DNA of 64,000 nucleotides from Acanthamoeba sp. SK_2022b (taxonomy: Eukaryota; Discosea; Longamoebia; Acanthamoebidae). The stretch spans positions 182,102-246,101 of the forward strand of contig JANDJZ010000021.1 of assembly GCA_027943245.1 (NCBI GenBank), read 5' to 3'. This document shows positions 36,545-48,654 of this stretch, in pieces. Numbering within the stretch: the stretch's first letter is position 1; each line of letters begins with the position of its first letter. The notes beneath the pieces are model-generated. The model was not told where the DNA came from, did no database searches, and saw only the letters and a program-made list of their open reading frames with translations. Made by a program: the position numbers and the translations under genes.

Positions 36545-37115
36545 TCAATTGAGTACGGAGTATATGCTCATGCTGCGGCTCATCCCCTTCCTCTCCCTGT
36601 AGAGCAGCCCGCACCTGTTGCAGAGCCTGTCGAGTCGAGGGTTTAGAAGCTGAGGGGAACAAAGAGGGGCAGAGGAAAGATCACATCATGTGTAGAGGAA
36701 GGCGCTACGTACTGTACGTAGCCGGGGCCGCGACGCCAGGTCGGCGCCGAGGTGACGCCGCATTGGGCGCATGACTTTTGCTGGGTGCTGCTCTCATCAG
36801 GTGCGCGGCGGTGGTAGTCGTAGAAGTGGAGATCGTGCGTGACGCGTACGATGTGATCGCCGAGTTGAGTCATCTCCCTGTGAAGCTCCTCCACCTCGCC
36901 TTCCCTGTCAGCGTTGGAGTTGGTCGAGACGAGGCGGTGGTATTCAAGGATCATCTCCTGCATCTTCCTCACTGAGGAGATCATCTGTTGAGAGGTCAGT
37001 ATCCAGCTAGCCGGTACAAGGAGCTATTGGAATGAGGTTGTACCTCCTGGCAAAGCTGAGCCTGTGTGGCGTTAGGAAAGTATGGTTGGTCCTGGAGCAG
37101 CGGCAGCTCGATCAT
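36545..37115 (-). CDS. GATA-type zinc finger protein (copy 1)
   Basis: Probable sequence-specific nuclear regulator. Exon 1 starts MIELPLLQDQPYFPNATQAQ (ATG at 37115). Exon 2 begins MISSVRKMQEMILEYHRLVS and forms a helix, possibly coiled coil, then QKSCAQCGVTSAPTWRRGPG. The last exon, after a CGACAG acceptor, supplies LCNRCGLLYRERKGMSRSMS and ends IYSVLN, TGA at 36545-36547. Together these make C-x2-C-x17-C-x2-C, the GATA class. The intron splits the finger between WRRGP and LCN in phase 2, exactly as in the second GATA gene at 45252-46367. About 142 residues, short for a GATA factor. Confidence 0.88.
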
Positions 37116-37393
37116 GATGTTGTGGTGGTGGTGTTGGCGGTGAGGTTGGGAAAGTGAGAATAGAAACGGCACAACTAATGACGAGGTGAAAAGCACGTCT
37201 CAATCATGCCTGGCTTTGACACGATGGTGAAGCTTCTTCCCGAACGCGGAAGATGAGGCCGAATTGGATTTTACGAGTGCACAAGAGGGGAACCTTTGGA
37301 GGAACGCGTGAGACCAAATTTACCTTTTTTGGGTTTTGTGAGAAAGCGAGAAAGGAAAGTGATCGAGGACAAGGTCGTTCCTCCAGGGACGGT

Positions 37394-40300
37394 TCAATCA
37401 TCGGCGCCATCACCCGATGGCAGGGCTGCGCACTCGAGCAGGCACACCTTTCCCGCCAGACTCGAGCACGGCACAACAGACACCAGGGCCGGGCTCGCGA
37501 TTAGGTCCAACAGCCCTGCGTAGTGGTCAGCACCAGTGGTCAGGCTCAGATGACACAAGAAAGGAAAGAAGGCAGGGTCAACTACCGTGGAGATCGCGAA
37601 CGGGCGTGGATGTTGGAGCGGTTGCAAGGCAGGGCGCCACATAGAGTCGAAAGAAGAGGCGGCGGTCCCACAGACTCGGGTCGGCGCCCTGCACGGCCCC
37701 CCGCAAGCTCTCGAGCGCTTCCGCCGTGTCCGTGTCTGCGGGATTGGGCGCCATCCATGTGTATAAGGCCTCCAATCAGCGGGCCCGGCCAGATAAAGGA
37801 CAGGAGTTGTTACCATTGGCTATTTCGACCTGGGCGAAGCAGAAACCCGTCGACGGGGACCACACGCCCTCCACCGCCGGCGACGATGCGGATTGGCCGC
37901 CGCTTGTCGATGCGACAGCGGGAACGCGCAGGCGCTGCGGCGGGCCGGCCTCTGTCGCCGCGGTGCCGGTGGTGGCGATGACCTGAAATTCGACCGCGGC
38001 GCCCTTGGGCAGGGCACCCACGGCGATGAACCGGATGAGGGGCTCGATACGCCCCGCTTCGTGTTCGTCATCATCTTCCTCCTCCTCCTCCTCCTCTTCG
38101 TTCTCGTCCTCGTCTTCTCCTTCGCTTTCGCTGTCCGGTCCCAGCCCCGATGAGGGCCGGCTGCGTCCTGTCCTCTTCACTTTCCCTGTTACCGTGTCCA
38201 TTAGTGCGGCGACCATCACCACTACCGTCACCACGACCCACGCACGACCACCGTTGACCAACCCCCCCCCCCATAACCATTCGGTGACTCGAACACGCGC
38301 ACACACAAATAGACACGACCACGTGGCCACGACATACGTTGTGCAGCTCGATGTTGGATGAACCACTGGCGCCAAAGGTCGAGGACGAGGTCCCGATGTG
38401 CCATATCGAGCACGAAGCACGTGCCCACCACAATCCGTGCCACCGACGATTGCATTACCCGCAACACCTGCACGGCTCCAACCCCCCCCCCAATCCGCGT
38501 GTTCGATTGGTCAGACATGTCGACGAGAATTCCGTGTGTTGCGCTCGGGGGGGGGTAACCTGGTCGATGTTGCGGAAGCAGAGGAGAGCTTGTTCCTTGA
38601 TGCGGTCCTGGACCGGCAGCGCATCGTCGCACCCGACCAGCTTCATGGTCGCCGGATCGAGGCTGTGTCCGTGTGCCGTGTGTAGAGTCGTGGGTCAACA
38701 CAAGTCAACGGAATGTGTGAGCGCGTGGCGCTTACCCGATTTGGCCGGCCAAGTGGACCAGGCCGTTTAGCGTCGTGGCTTGGCTGTAGGGGCCGATGCA
38801 GGCCGGAGCCCAGCGCGAGATGGACTGCACGTGCAGCACCCGTCGACGACGCCGCTCCTCCTCGATCTGTGAGAGGGAGTGGTGTGAGAGGGGGGGGGGG
38901 GTATGGGTGAATGAGAGAGCGGGTGGAGGGGACCTGTGGGTGTCGCTTCTTTCCAAAGCACTCGAGTAGCACGTGAGCGTCGGCCTCCAACGGCATTTGC
39001 ACACAGAGCCTAAACACAAGATATCAAATGAATAAATGATTAAAATTTGTTCTATTTGTGTAAAATTATATTTAAATAAGTTTAATATTTATAAAAAATG
39101 TACCGTGAGGGCGGGTTGACGCCAAAGTGGCGGCGGTAGACGCCATTGCAGCGAACAAAGAGGCTCATGTCGCACAGATAGAGATACACGAAGCACACAT
39201 CGGCCATCGCCAACGAGGCCTCGGCCAGGCGGCCTGTCCGCCCCCCCCCGCCGCACAAACAGCAAAAACAACGTGTAAGCCCCCCCCCCATTTGCTCGTC
39301 TCGGGTTGCCGCGAGCAAGGGGGGGGGGACACACCTTTGATGGCGGAGAAGATGTGGTCCAGCTGCGATTCGAGGGTGTCCCCCGAGTGATCGACGGAGC
39401 CACGCACGAAGAAGTGTCCTGCACCCCCCCCCCCCAAAACCGCCCACCACCACACAACGTGGTAAGGCTCGATTGTGGCCGCGGCGCGACACCATCCTTG
39501 TGGCGCAACCCGGGGGGGGGAGGCGCGCACCGTCGGCCCGGTGCGACAGGGAGATGGCCAAACCGTTGGTCGCCGGAAGCTCGACGCGGGCGGCCCCGTC
39601 AGTGCTGTCTTTGCCCTCCTCTACTTCTTCCTCTTCTTCGGTCGTGCTCGGTTGGCTTTCGTCGGCCACCAGCTCCCTCCACACGTCATACACCACACCC
39701 TGCTCGATCAGTCCAATCACGCCACGCATCACGCAGCACACATCTCACGGCACGTGTGTAAGCGAGTCGGCGCGGGCCCACGCCCAGGGGAGCGAGCGCG
39801 TGCCTCGCCATCGCCGGGAACCAGGCTGGCGTCAAAGTCGGCCTTGGGCTCGAGGTGGTGCTTGGCGATCTGGAAGTAGCCCACCTGCGCGAACTGGTCG
39901 TCCGAGTGGATCACCACCTCCGTCTCGTCCCTGTCGGTTCATGAACGACCGACGGGAGGAGAGGAGAGGGGAGAGGGGGGGGGGGGTTGAGTCCAAACGG
40001 TTGTAAGGGAGTGAAGGGGGGGGGGGAACGCACAGCACGATCTTGTGGCGGAAGAGTGGACAGTCGAGGGTCAGCGTCTCGTATTCGCCTCCCTCGCCGC
40101 ACGGGTGGCAGCCGTACTCGTCGCTCTGCTCTCGTGACGCGTTTGGGATTCCAATCATCATCACCAGGCGGGACTGACCGGGAGAGGGAAAGGGGGAGGC
40201 TCGTACCAGACGAAACAGCAGCGGGCGCAGAGCGGTGATGGACTTGCCCAGGTGCTTGTAAGGGTCCAAGCCCAGAGCGGCCACCTGCGCGCCGAAACGT

Positions 40301-40556
40301 GGCCGTTATAAATTTGTTTGTTTGTTTATTTATTTATTTATTTATTTATTATTACTGCGTGTGCATTACGCGAGGTAAGAGAAAGGAAAGGAAAGGGCGT
40401 GAGTGCCTTGATGAGCACGGCGTCGATGGGCACCTGGGTCATCTCCTGCAGCAGCTCCTTTTGGTCGCGCTGCCACAGGTAGGCCAGCGAGACCAGCCCC
40501 AGTCGCTCACACCTGCGGCACCGGCTGCGAGTCAGCCTCTCCCTCTCACGCGCGCG

Positions 40557-40627
<71 letters not shown>

Positions 40628-41258
40628 CACGTGCGAGGGAAGGAGACAGGCGTACACGTTTTCGACGCGAAAGCGCTGGTAGTCGGAGAGGATGGCGCCC
40701 GACGCCACGCCCTGTAAGTTGGGAAACCTGTGGCGCGCAGCTGTTGAGGCCGCGCATGGGCAGGGGAGAGGGGGAGAGCGAGGGTTGCAGGCGTGTGTAC
40801 CTCTTCTTGACCTCCTTGAGCAGGACGTAGAGGCTCTCGACCTCGTCCGCGCGTGTCTTGGCGTAGTGCAGGTCCTGATTGAGCGCCTTGCCGCTGTCGC
40901 GAGAGGGAATGGCACACACACACCACACGTGAGCGTGCACGGCCGGCCCGGCCCAGGATAGACATACCTGATAGTGTGGCGAAAGAGGGGCAAGCCCATG
41001 CACTGGGCGTAGGACTGCAGTACGGTGTGGCCGACGGTCTGGAACATGAAGCTGTCCAGCTCATCTGTGCAACAGAAAAAACGTTACGTGTGACAAAAAT
41101 AAATAAATAAAAATAACTGAAAATGAATAAAACGAACCTGGAGCAGAGGGAGGTGGAAGGAGGTTGGCGAGCGCGACGATGCGATGACCGGCGCGTACAC
41201 ACTCGATCATGGACATGCAGCTGTCCTTGCCGCCGCTTACCAACGCCACTACCTCCAT
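37394..41258 (-). CDS. DPH6: Diphthine-ammonia ligase (DPH6) with C-terminal RidA-like domains
   Basis: Catalyses the last step of diphthamide synthesis on elongation factor 2 (ATP-dependent amidation). The N-terminus MEVVALVSGGKDSCMSMIEC carries the PP-loop SGGKDS, then DELDSFMFQTVGHTVLQSYA, ADEVESLYVLLKEVKKRFPN, VASGAILSDYQRFRVENVCE, LAYLWQRDQKELLQEM, YGCHPCGEGGEYETLTLDCP and KIVL, the complete ATP-PPase domain. C-terminal exons show two L-PSP/RidA-like modules, one with APACIGPYSQATTLNGLVHL and AGQIGLDPATMKLVG, the same order as yeast Dph6. An acidic disordered loop (Asp/Glu run at about 38075-38105) interrupts the second. The end ALPSGDGADD with TGA at 37394-37396 is long past the usual RidA end. 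More than 14 exons. Confidence 0.9.
40547..40626 (+). repeat. (CG)n-(CA)n compound repeat
   Basis: CG run followed by about 31 CA units in a DPH6 intron, reading (TG)n-(CG)n on the coding strand. The architecture resembles the MCM9 tract at 35405. Confidence 0.96.
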
Positions 41259-41511
41259 CTTTTACCCACGCGGGAAATATAAAAACAAGGAAATATTGAC
41301 ATATTCTGAATAGCTGGCGGTAGCGGAGTCGGCCCAAACTCGCAACTCGCGTAGGCTCACACGATTGTCAATTATCCTCAGCCTTCCTCATCCATCCATT
41401 CCGCCCAGAGGGACATTTCTTCTTTAAGAAGCCTTGAGAATTTAATCAAGGGGCTTTGGTGTCGCTAGAGACGGCCGAAGTTTGACGAGCGCGTGATAGG
41501 AAGAAGGAAAG
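41259..41511. promoter_or_regulatory. Shared divergent upstream region (DPH6 / CK2 alpha)
   Basis: 253 bp separate the two start codons, so both promoters are here. No TATA-like sequence or named element stood out. Confidence 0.45.
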
Positions 41512-43035
41512 ATGGCCGCGGCGACGAAGGAGAGCAAGCATGTGAAGAGTGTGGCGCGAGTCTATCCAGACATTAATCAGAAGCGACCACCAGAGTACTC
41601 GGACTACGAAAATCATGTGGTGCAATGGGGCGGCCAGGATGACTACGAAATCATTTGCAAGGTGGGGCGCGGCAAGTACAGCGAAGTGTTCGAGTCGATG
41701 AACGTCAGGGACAATGAGAAGTGCATCATCAAAGTTCTCAAGCCCGTCCGAGACAAGAAAATCAGGTAAGAGACTAACGACATGCCCAAAATCATCGCAG
41801 CGCTACCTCATCACACACACAATAACTCATCCCTGCACTTCGTAGGCGCGAGATCAAGATCTTGCAGAACCTCAACGGCGGAACCAACGTTGTGCGCCTC
41901 GTCGACGTGGTGCGCAATCCGCACACGAAGACGCCCTGCCTCATCTTCGAATTCATCAACAATACCCCCTACAAGCACCTCTATGCCAACTTCTCCGACT
42001 TTGATTGCCGCTTTTACATGTATGAACTCCTCCGGGCCCTCGATTTCGCTCACTCGAATGGCGTCATGCACCGGGACGTCAAGCCTCAGGTGCGTCCCTG
42101 CTTGATTCGTTGGTGATTTTTTTCCCTCATTTTCGCTGAATCGTTCGCTACGATCCCTCGCATTCTTTTTGAGTTTCGTTTTGCCTGACACCTTCGGGCG
42201 TGCGGCGGGCTCTACAGAACGTGATGATTGATCACCAGAAGAGGCAGCTTCGTCTCATCGATTGGGGCTTGGCCGAGTTTTATCACCCTTGTATGCCCTC
42301 TTTCCGTAGACCACTTGGCTTGCATTAGCTGCTCCCGCAGGATGCTCATGGTCATGCTTGCTTGTACAGACATGGAGTACAACGTGCGAGTGGCATCGAG
42401 GCACTACAAGGGTCCCGAACTGTTGGTGGGCTACCAGATGTACGATTACTCGCTGGACATGTGGTCCCTCGGCTGCATGTTTGCTGGTATCCTCTTCAAC
42501 AAGCAGCCCTTCTTCTGCGGCTCCGACAACCAGAACCAGCTCGTCAAGATCGCCAAGGTTCTTGGTACGTGTGTACACGTTGATGGCTTTGCACTACGCG
42601 GTTTTGCTCACGGCCATCTTCTCTGCTCCTTTCTCTCTCTCTCTCTCTACTCTACTCTACTTTCTGGTGCCTGTGCAGGTACGGAGAAGCTGTATGCCTA
42701 CTTGAAGAAGTACAACATCCAGCTCGATGCCCGCTTCAGATCTGCCATCGGCACACGCCAAAGGAAGCCCTGGAAGAAGTTCATCAAGAGCAAAAACAAC
42801 AAGCTCGCTGTGGCCGACGCCATCGACCTGCTCGACAAGCTCCTCAGGTAACGACGAGCTTCCATCATCGCGTTTGGTGTGTGCTGAGCTGTGGTCTTAC
42901 TCGAGCGGGGGTTCATGTCGTTGTGGTTTCCTGCTCCTGCAGATACGACCACCAGGAGCGTCTGACCGCAATCGAGGCCATGGAGCACCCCTACTTTGCG
43001 CCCATCAGAGCTTCCTCTTCCGGAGCCAAGGCGTG
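41512..43035 (+). CDS. CSNK2A: Casein kinase II catalytic subunit alpha
   Basis: Constitutively active acidophilic Ser/Thr kinase of nucleus and cytosol. Residues from [20 protein letters not shown] show the CK2 N-terminal segment that packs on the activation loop ([20 protein letters not shown]). Kinase motifs: [10 protein letters not shown] (glycine loop), CIIKVLKP (VAIK Lys), HRDVKPQN (catalytic loop), [11 protein letters not shown] (CK2-type DWG), [23 protein letters not shown]. It ends [16 protein letters not shown] with TGA at 43033-43035. Length (about 335) and order match CK2 alpha without gaps. Six exons or more. Confidence 0.97.
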
Positions 43036-43185
43036 AAGACGCTGCAGCCTTCCCCTTTTCACCTCTTCCTGCTACTCGTTTGTGACGTGCTTTTTTAAGA
43101 ACATGTAGCGGGCGCCTTCGTCTTCTACAAAAAAATGCAAACAATTAATTGAAAAACAATTTAAACGCGCCTAGCGCGCCAAAAG

Positions 43186-44711
43186 ATGGAGCAAGATGAG
43201 AAGGAGCAACGAAGGCAGTTGGCGCGAGCGAGGTGGGGCGTTCTGCGCAGTGCCCTCCTGAGCAGGTCCAGAAGGAGCGGCGAATCAGTTACCACTTCGA
43301 AGCGAGCTTTTCCAGGATTCAATCTCTTCACGAAGCAAGCAGTTGGTGATGAGCTTGCAAGGCCTCAAACAGGAGAAGATGAGCGCGAAGCGTTTCGATC
43401 AGATGATTTTACACACATCCGCTACACAGCGCTCTTTCCAATCAAATGTACAGAGGAGGGAGTAGAGGAGGCCGTCAGCGTGCTGCCCAGTGTGGTGGTG
43501 CGTCATCCAAACGAAAGAGCAGCCCTTGGCAAAGCTGATCTTGCAGGCTTCGACAACACTGGCAACATTTGTACGTATCCTGCACTGCCCTCTCAGATCC
43601 GGCCTTATTCTTGGGAGGGCAGGCGTGTGGCCATCTGAGGAGGTGCTGGCGCACTACTGCCTTCAGAACCCGCAGCAGTTCAGGTGTGTCTTTCCTCGTA
43701 TCTACTTCTCTGCTATGGCGAGCGCTGCTTACTCTGTGCTCGGCACCATTGGCCCTGTGTAGAGGCAAGCGAGTGTGCGAACTGGGCGCTGGCCTTGGGC
43801 TGGCCGGCCTAGTGGTTGCTTCGCATCTGTCTTGCGAGTCCGTCCTCATCACTGATGGGAACGAGAAGGCTGTACAGAGTGCGTAGTGTGTGCAAGCGGC
43901 GTGTTGTAGGGGCTCATTTCGGTGGGTAGAGTCCAGCCGCTCACGCCCCACCGCACACGTCGGTTCCTTCTTCACCAGATCTCGCCCACAACGTTCGATT
44001 GGCAACCCATGATCTGGACCAAGGCCGAGAAGGGCATGTGCGGGGTGAGAAGCTCCTGTGGGGTCGCTCGCATCCTATCGCCGAGCATCATCGATTCTAT
44101 TTCGACCTGATCATCGCAGCCGATTGGTACCCTTTTCCGCTCTCTTTTACCTCATGTAGTTTTGATCGAGCTTACATCATTTTGTGTGGCTGTGCCTGGC
44201 ACCATCACCCCACCTTTTTTGATGGTGCCTGCTTGTGTGTGTGTCGCTTGGGATACAGCTTGTTCCTTCACGAATACCACGATGACCTGCTACACACGCT
44301 GCGCGAGCTGCTGCGTCCCGGCGGAGAAGCGCTCATCATCGCCCCGAAAAGGGGCCGCACGCTGGAGACCTTCGTGGAGAAGGCCAGGCATGACACCGCG
44401 GGGGTAATCGTCTGCTCCAGTCACGCACTTATCTTCTTTGTGTGCAGGATCCATTTTCGTTCACGTGTCGGATCGGCGCCTCACACCGACTGACCGTTGA
44501 TCTCGCTCTCCATTTCTTTCCAAAGGAATGGCGCGTACAGGTTAACGAGGAGTATGATCCCGTCGTGTGGTCGCGCCACCAGGAGCTACTGTCGCGCGGC
44601 ATCACATTTGCTCGCTCGAATCCGCATCAACCAGCAACCGAATCCCGCGATTCGGCTGCCTACCAGCCGAATGTGCACTACCCTTGGCTGCTTCGGTTGG
44701 TTCACCCTTAA
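43186..44711 (+). CDS. CAMKMT: Calmodulin-lysine N-methyltransferase
   Basis: Class I AdoMet-dependent enzyme that trimethylates a lysine of calmodulin. Residues RWGVLRSALL, FPGFNLFTK, LAGFDNTGNI and VWPSEEVLAHYCLQNPQQF follow the family's N-domain, including the FDNTGN-WPSEEVLA signature. Motif I is VCELGAGLGLAGLVVA, then SVLITDGNEKAVQ and FDLIIAAD (motif II). The rest reads LFLHEYHDDLLHTLRELLRP, GGEALIIAPKRGRTLETFVE, and ends NVHYPWLLRLVHP, matching the human NLHYPLLL end. TAA at 44709-44711. About seven exons. It follows CK2 alpha on the same strand with 150 bp between. Confidence 0.92.
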
Positions 44712-45251
44712 CTTTCTCCCTCGTGCCGTGGCGCGCGACACAAAAAAGAAGCTTCTGCTGTTGTACAACCAGACCACGCGTGAAAGCCGAGAGAGAGAGT
44801 CAGACGCCACGTGCGTCGTAGCACACAAGGCCTTGTCGCTGGTTCGCCCAACACCGATCGCCAACTAGGTCTACAGAGAGGCTGGTCGCGCAGCCGGTAT
44901 GTATCTCGTGCACGAGGTCAGTCACACTGGGGGACGTGGGTGAACCAACGAGCGAACGCTGCGCCGTTCCCGCGACGAGAAGGTGGGGAAGCGGAACTGA
45001 CCGCAGAGCAAGATGCGTACGTTCGGCTGACTTACGCCGACATTCCGCGTTAATGACCTTGATTGGTGCTATTTATGTGCAACTGGCCAATCCCAGCTCG
45101 CCGTCGGTCTCACCCTGTTTCCGCCCTGTTGCAAGGTGTAGTTGGGCACGTGCAAACCACCCGAGCCTCGGGACCGAACGTCTCTTTGAGCGCCCCCTCA
45201 ACGCAAGCAACACGACCACACCAGCACATCAACCCTCCACCTCCATCAACC
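44712..45251. other. Intergenic stretch between CAMKMT and the second GATA gene
   Basis: 540 bp with plus-strand open frames (for example 44811-45053) but no recognisable domain, start context or splice partner. It should hold the CAMKMT 3' UTR and the GATA-gene promoter. No repeat or RNA gene seen. Confidence 0.5.
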
Positions 45252-46367
45252 ATGCACATGGCCAGCAGCAGCTTCAGCTTCTTCCCACCAGCACCCGAGG
45301 TACAGGCACGCTCAAGCTGGCAGCTCGCCTTGTTGCTGCCACACCGTTGTTGGTGCGCTTTGACTTGGACTGGCACGATGACTGAACTGGCCAGCTTTTC
45401 TCGCCATCACAGACGCTCGAGCGCTCCCCAGCGATGTATCGCACACCATCGGCGGCCTGGGTCCATCCCATCCACTACGCAGCCAACACGAGCACCACCA
45501 GCTATGGCCACGAGCCCGTTTATGGCTACGACGCCCACGATCGGCCATCGCCTTCTTGGCACTGTGGACTGCAGCGGCGATGTGGACGACAGCACGATGC
45601 GCTGCCGCCCATGTGGGCCTATGGCGAAGCTCGGCCCGAAGCCCGAAGCGCACACTGCGCGCCTGCGCGCCTGACCGACTGTCGCAGCGAGCCGCTGGCG
45701 CGCGTCTCGTACGAAGGCCCCTACAGGGCCTCCACTACTCGCGCGGGCTCCTCGTCCTTCTTCACCGCCGACTACGCTTTCACGTCCTCCTCGCCGCCTT
45801 CGTCGCCCACGCCGAAATGGACAACGACGACATCAACATCAACGTCAACGTCAATGTCAACACCAGCACCAACGCATCCAATCTCCTCTCCCCCCTTCTC
45901 TGCTTCGAGCTTCTTCACGCTGTCCCCGTCCTCCTCGCCCTCTTCTTCACCGACCCTTTCGCCAACCCTGCGGATCAAGAAGCGCCCGGCTCGCCGCTCG
46001 GTATTGCTTCCCACCACCACCCTCTCCCCCCCACGCCATCTCTGCGATTGCCTGGCACGGCCCAATTGGCTGACCGGTTTTTTCGTTTGGGTGAAGAGCG
46101 CCAAGACAGGAACCGTTGCAGCGGGCAGGCATCGCAGCTGCGCCCAATGCAGCGCCACCAAGTCGCCAACGTGGCGTCGTGGACCCGACGGCCTCACGTA
46201 ACCCCCCTCCCTCCAGCATCTTCGCAACTGGCCCCTCGTCGACTGGGACACTGACCGTCGTCGTGTTGTTGTTGCTGTTGCTCAGGCTGTGCAACGGGTG
46301 TGGGCTGCGCTACGGCCAGGCCAAGAAGACGTCGCGCAGCATGGCCATCGACTCGATCCTAAATTGA
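45252..46367 (+). CDS. GATA-type zinc finger protein (copy 2)
   Basis: Starts MHMASSSFSFFPPAPE (ATG 45252) and splices via GTACAG to an exon read as TLERSPAMYRTPSAAWVHPI. A long low-complexity middle follows: Ser/Thr/Pro-rich, with a run of S-T-S-T repeats. A possible further intron lies at about 46001-46128. The zinc finger is HRSCAQCSATKSPTWRRGPD-GLT joined in phase 2 to LCNGCGLRYGQAKKTSRSMA, ending IDSILN with TGA at 46365-46367. Cys spacing is C-x2-C-x17-C-x2-C. The finger's split position, intron phase and the C-terminal SRSMxIxSxLN motif are shared with the gene at 36545-37115. Likely a nuclear DNA-binding protein. Confidence 0.85.
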
Positions 46368-46611
46368 GCCTCAAGGGCAGAGCTGCCACCCAATGATGGC
46401 TGGCGTTGTGCTTTTTCCTTTAGTGGCCCATTTTATGGCTGCCAACGGCCATTGGCTGCCAGGTTGTGGCTGTGATCTTCACAGCAAATGCGATGGTCAT
46501 TGCCCGTGTAACGCCCCTCTCGGGTGGTTGATTCGATCGGGATGAAATACAGATTACGAAACGAAAGACGTTTCCGAAACGTGTTTGCTCAAACGCCGAA
46601 GAACGAGGAAG

Positions 46612-47341
46612 ATGGCCGCAGGAGGTGGGTCGTCTTCGCGGCTCCGCATGATGATAGTCGGGGCCTACCTCGTGGCGGTGAACGTCGGGGCTGCTGGTAT
46701 GTTTTACTATGATAAGCAATGCGCCATCCGGCACCAGTGGCGCGTTCGCGAGTCCACCCTCCAGCTGTCTGCTCTTGCCGGAGGTACGCCTGCCTCCTTC
46801 TCTTCGGAAGGCCTTGCACTCGCACCCCCCCCCCCCAACGTTCCACCATCTGCCACGTGCAAGGGCACCTCCATTCATTTGCATCGCGATTTGTGCCGCT
46901 ACACGAAATCAACTGCAGGCTGGGCAGGCGGCATTCTGGCGATGCAGGCGTTTAGGCATAAGACTGCCAAGTCGTCGTTCCAGGTTCCTCCCCTCTCCTA
47001 CGCATCATCAAAGAAGACATCTCTCTCAAGCTGCCACGCGGCAGGTGCCCTACTACACGGCAACGGCGATCAACATGGGACTGCTGGCCTTCCTGGCACG
47101 GACGCGGCAGGGGCGTCAGCTGGTGGACCAGTTCTTCAAGGCCCTGCCCTCCGCCTCTACATACCGAGGCAGAAAGGGAGGCCCGAGCCGAGCCGCCAAC
47201 ACCAGCTTCTACCCTTCGCAGCACCAGCGAGCGCAGCAGCCAGCCCCCACGTCGTACACGTCTTCTCCCCAGCAGCCGACGCCCGGCAGGGCCAACGCAA
47301 ACAAGAAGCGAAGGCAGCAGGGAAAGCAAGACCACAGCTGA
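46612..47341 (+). CDS. DUF1294 membrane protein
   Basis: Three exons encode about 170 residues. A hydrophobic N-terminal helix (LRMMIVGAYLVAVNVGAAGM) leads into FYYDKQCAIRHQWRVRESTL, then LSALAGG spliced to WAGGILAMQAFRHKTAKSSF, then VPYYTATAINMGLLAFLAR. This YDK-x-W-R-x-E-x-L...GG-x-G...FRHKT-K-F pattern defines the DUF1294 family, small membrane proteins common in bacteria (YsdA type) and some eukaryotes, function unknown. The C-terminal extension is basic and disordered (NANKKRRQQGKQDHS) and is not part of the usual family. The ATG at 46612 precedes a plausible first helix. Stop TGA at 47339-47341. Confidence 0.85.
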
Positions 47342-47437
47342 GCCATCGGCGGCCATTGCCCGCTACACCAAACACGCATGCCACGACCTCCGCTCGCTCC
47401 CTCTGTCTCCTGTCTGGGCCTTTTGTCCTTCCACTAC

Positions 47438-48458
47438 TCAGAGGAGGAGGAGGTCTTGCCCCGCGCGGTCCTCCTCCCCGTCTCGGCGGAACTGCTGTGT
47501 GGCGGTGTTGAGGCGCTGATGAAACTGGACGTCGAACTCGCCGTCCAGCGGGTCGATGCGGACCGCCACCCGATGCACCTCGCGGACCTCCCCGAGCAGC
47601 TCGGCCTGGTTGGCGTCCTGGATGGGGTCGAGGCCCATGAAGAAGGCCCGCAGGTAGCGCGGCAGCATGTCCGCGTCGTTGTGGCGGCGCGTCGTGGGCT
47701 CCAGGAGGCTGCTCCTGTACTGGTCCCCCACCAGCGGCTCCTGTCCCTCGTTCTTCAGGCGGCTCTCCTCCTGCGTGCGCTCCGTGCTGCGCCGTGCAGG
47801 CCAAGAGGGGTTAGAGAGGTCTGTGTAGAGATGGGGAGGTGGCGTGGGGGGGGGGCACCGCCAGCGGGCAAAGAGAGCGCCAAGCTCGGGAGAGGAGCGC
47901 AGTCGATGCGTAAGGTGGGAGAGGGAGCCCACGTTGGAGGTGGCCATGGGGTTGTTCAGCACCAGCTCCAACAAGTACTTGTCTCCTGGGGTCTAGAAAG
48001 TGGCAACAACCGATAAGCTGACTGACTGTACCAGGCCACATTGCTCGTGAGGAAGCAGCACCCTGACGAAAGCCTTCTGCACGGCGTCGAGCACGAAGTA
48101 GGGCTCGGCAGCAACCTGGGCGATGTAGTACGGTGACCCCATCACCTTGGTGTAGCTCTCCGAGATACGCTCAACAGCATACTTCAGCAGTGGAGGGCAT
48201 GTAAGACAGACCAACATGCACCACAGATCGATGTCTGGGTAGGGCCAAGAGATGTACCAAGGCGGCCTTTGCCACGGTCGCATCCGAGGTGTCGATGGGC
48301 TGTGCACCCTTTACCAGTTCTCGCCACTTGGCGCTGGCCGAAGGTGGCCCGGACGAAGGTGCATCTGATGCGGTCGCTCCTGCAGCGGCCAGCGATACCA
48401 GGCAGGCCACCACCCCGAGCTGGCAAAAAAGTTTGAAGCTCAGCCGCGTGGTCCTCAT
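47438..48458 (-). CDS. Unknown protein with signal peptide or signal anchor
   Basis: Four exons join in phase. The first gives MRTTRLSFKLFCQLGVVACL then VSLAAAGATASDAPSSG, a clean signal-peptide-like start (ATG 48458; an in-frame ATG at 48494 adds 12 residues). It continues KWRELVKGAQPIDTS, YAVERISESYTKVMGSPYYI, AQVAAEPYFVLDAVQKAFVR, TPGDKYLLELVLNNPMATSN, TERTQEESRLKNEGQEPL, LPRYLRAFFMGLDPIQDANQ and AVRIDPLDGEFDVQFHQRLN, ending AGQDLLLL with TGA at 47438-47440. No family is recognised. The signal sequence suggests the secretory pathway; a mitochondrial location is possible given the Arg/Lys-rich start. It converges on the DUF1294 gene. Confidence 0.65.
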
Positions 48459-48654
48459 CAGCTTGCAGTGCCGTTGGCCTCTGGTGTCTATCATATCTCT
48501 CTTCGAAGACCTGTTGGGTCAATTGCCATTTCCCAAGCTTTTCTCTTTGTATTTCTTTTCTCCTCCTATGCATGTTCCATTGCAACTACAGAATTTTGGT
48601 TGTAACATTGCATTGTAACAATGTTACTGCTCATTTTTCGTTTATTGTAATTAT

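Noticed and set aside
44811..45053. 80-codon plus-strand frame between CAMKMT and the GATA gene
   Set aside because: CAMKMT already ends at a conserved C-terminus; this frame lacks domain or splice support.
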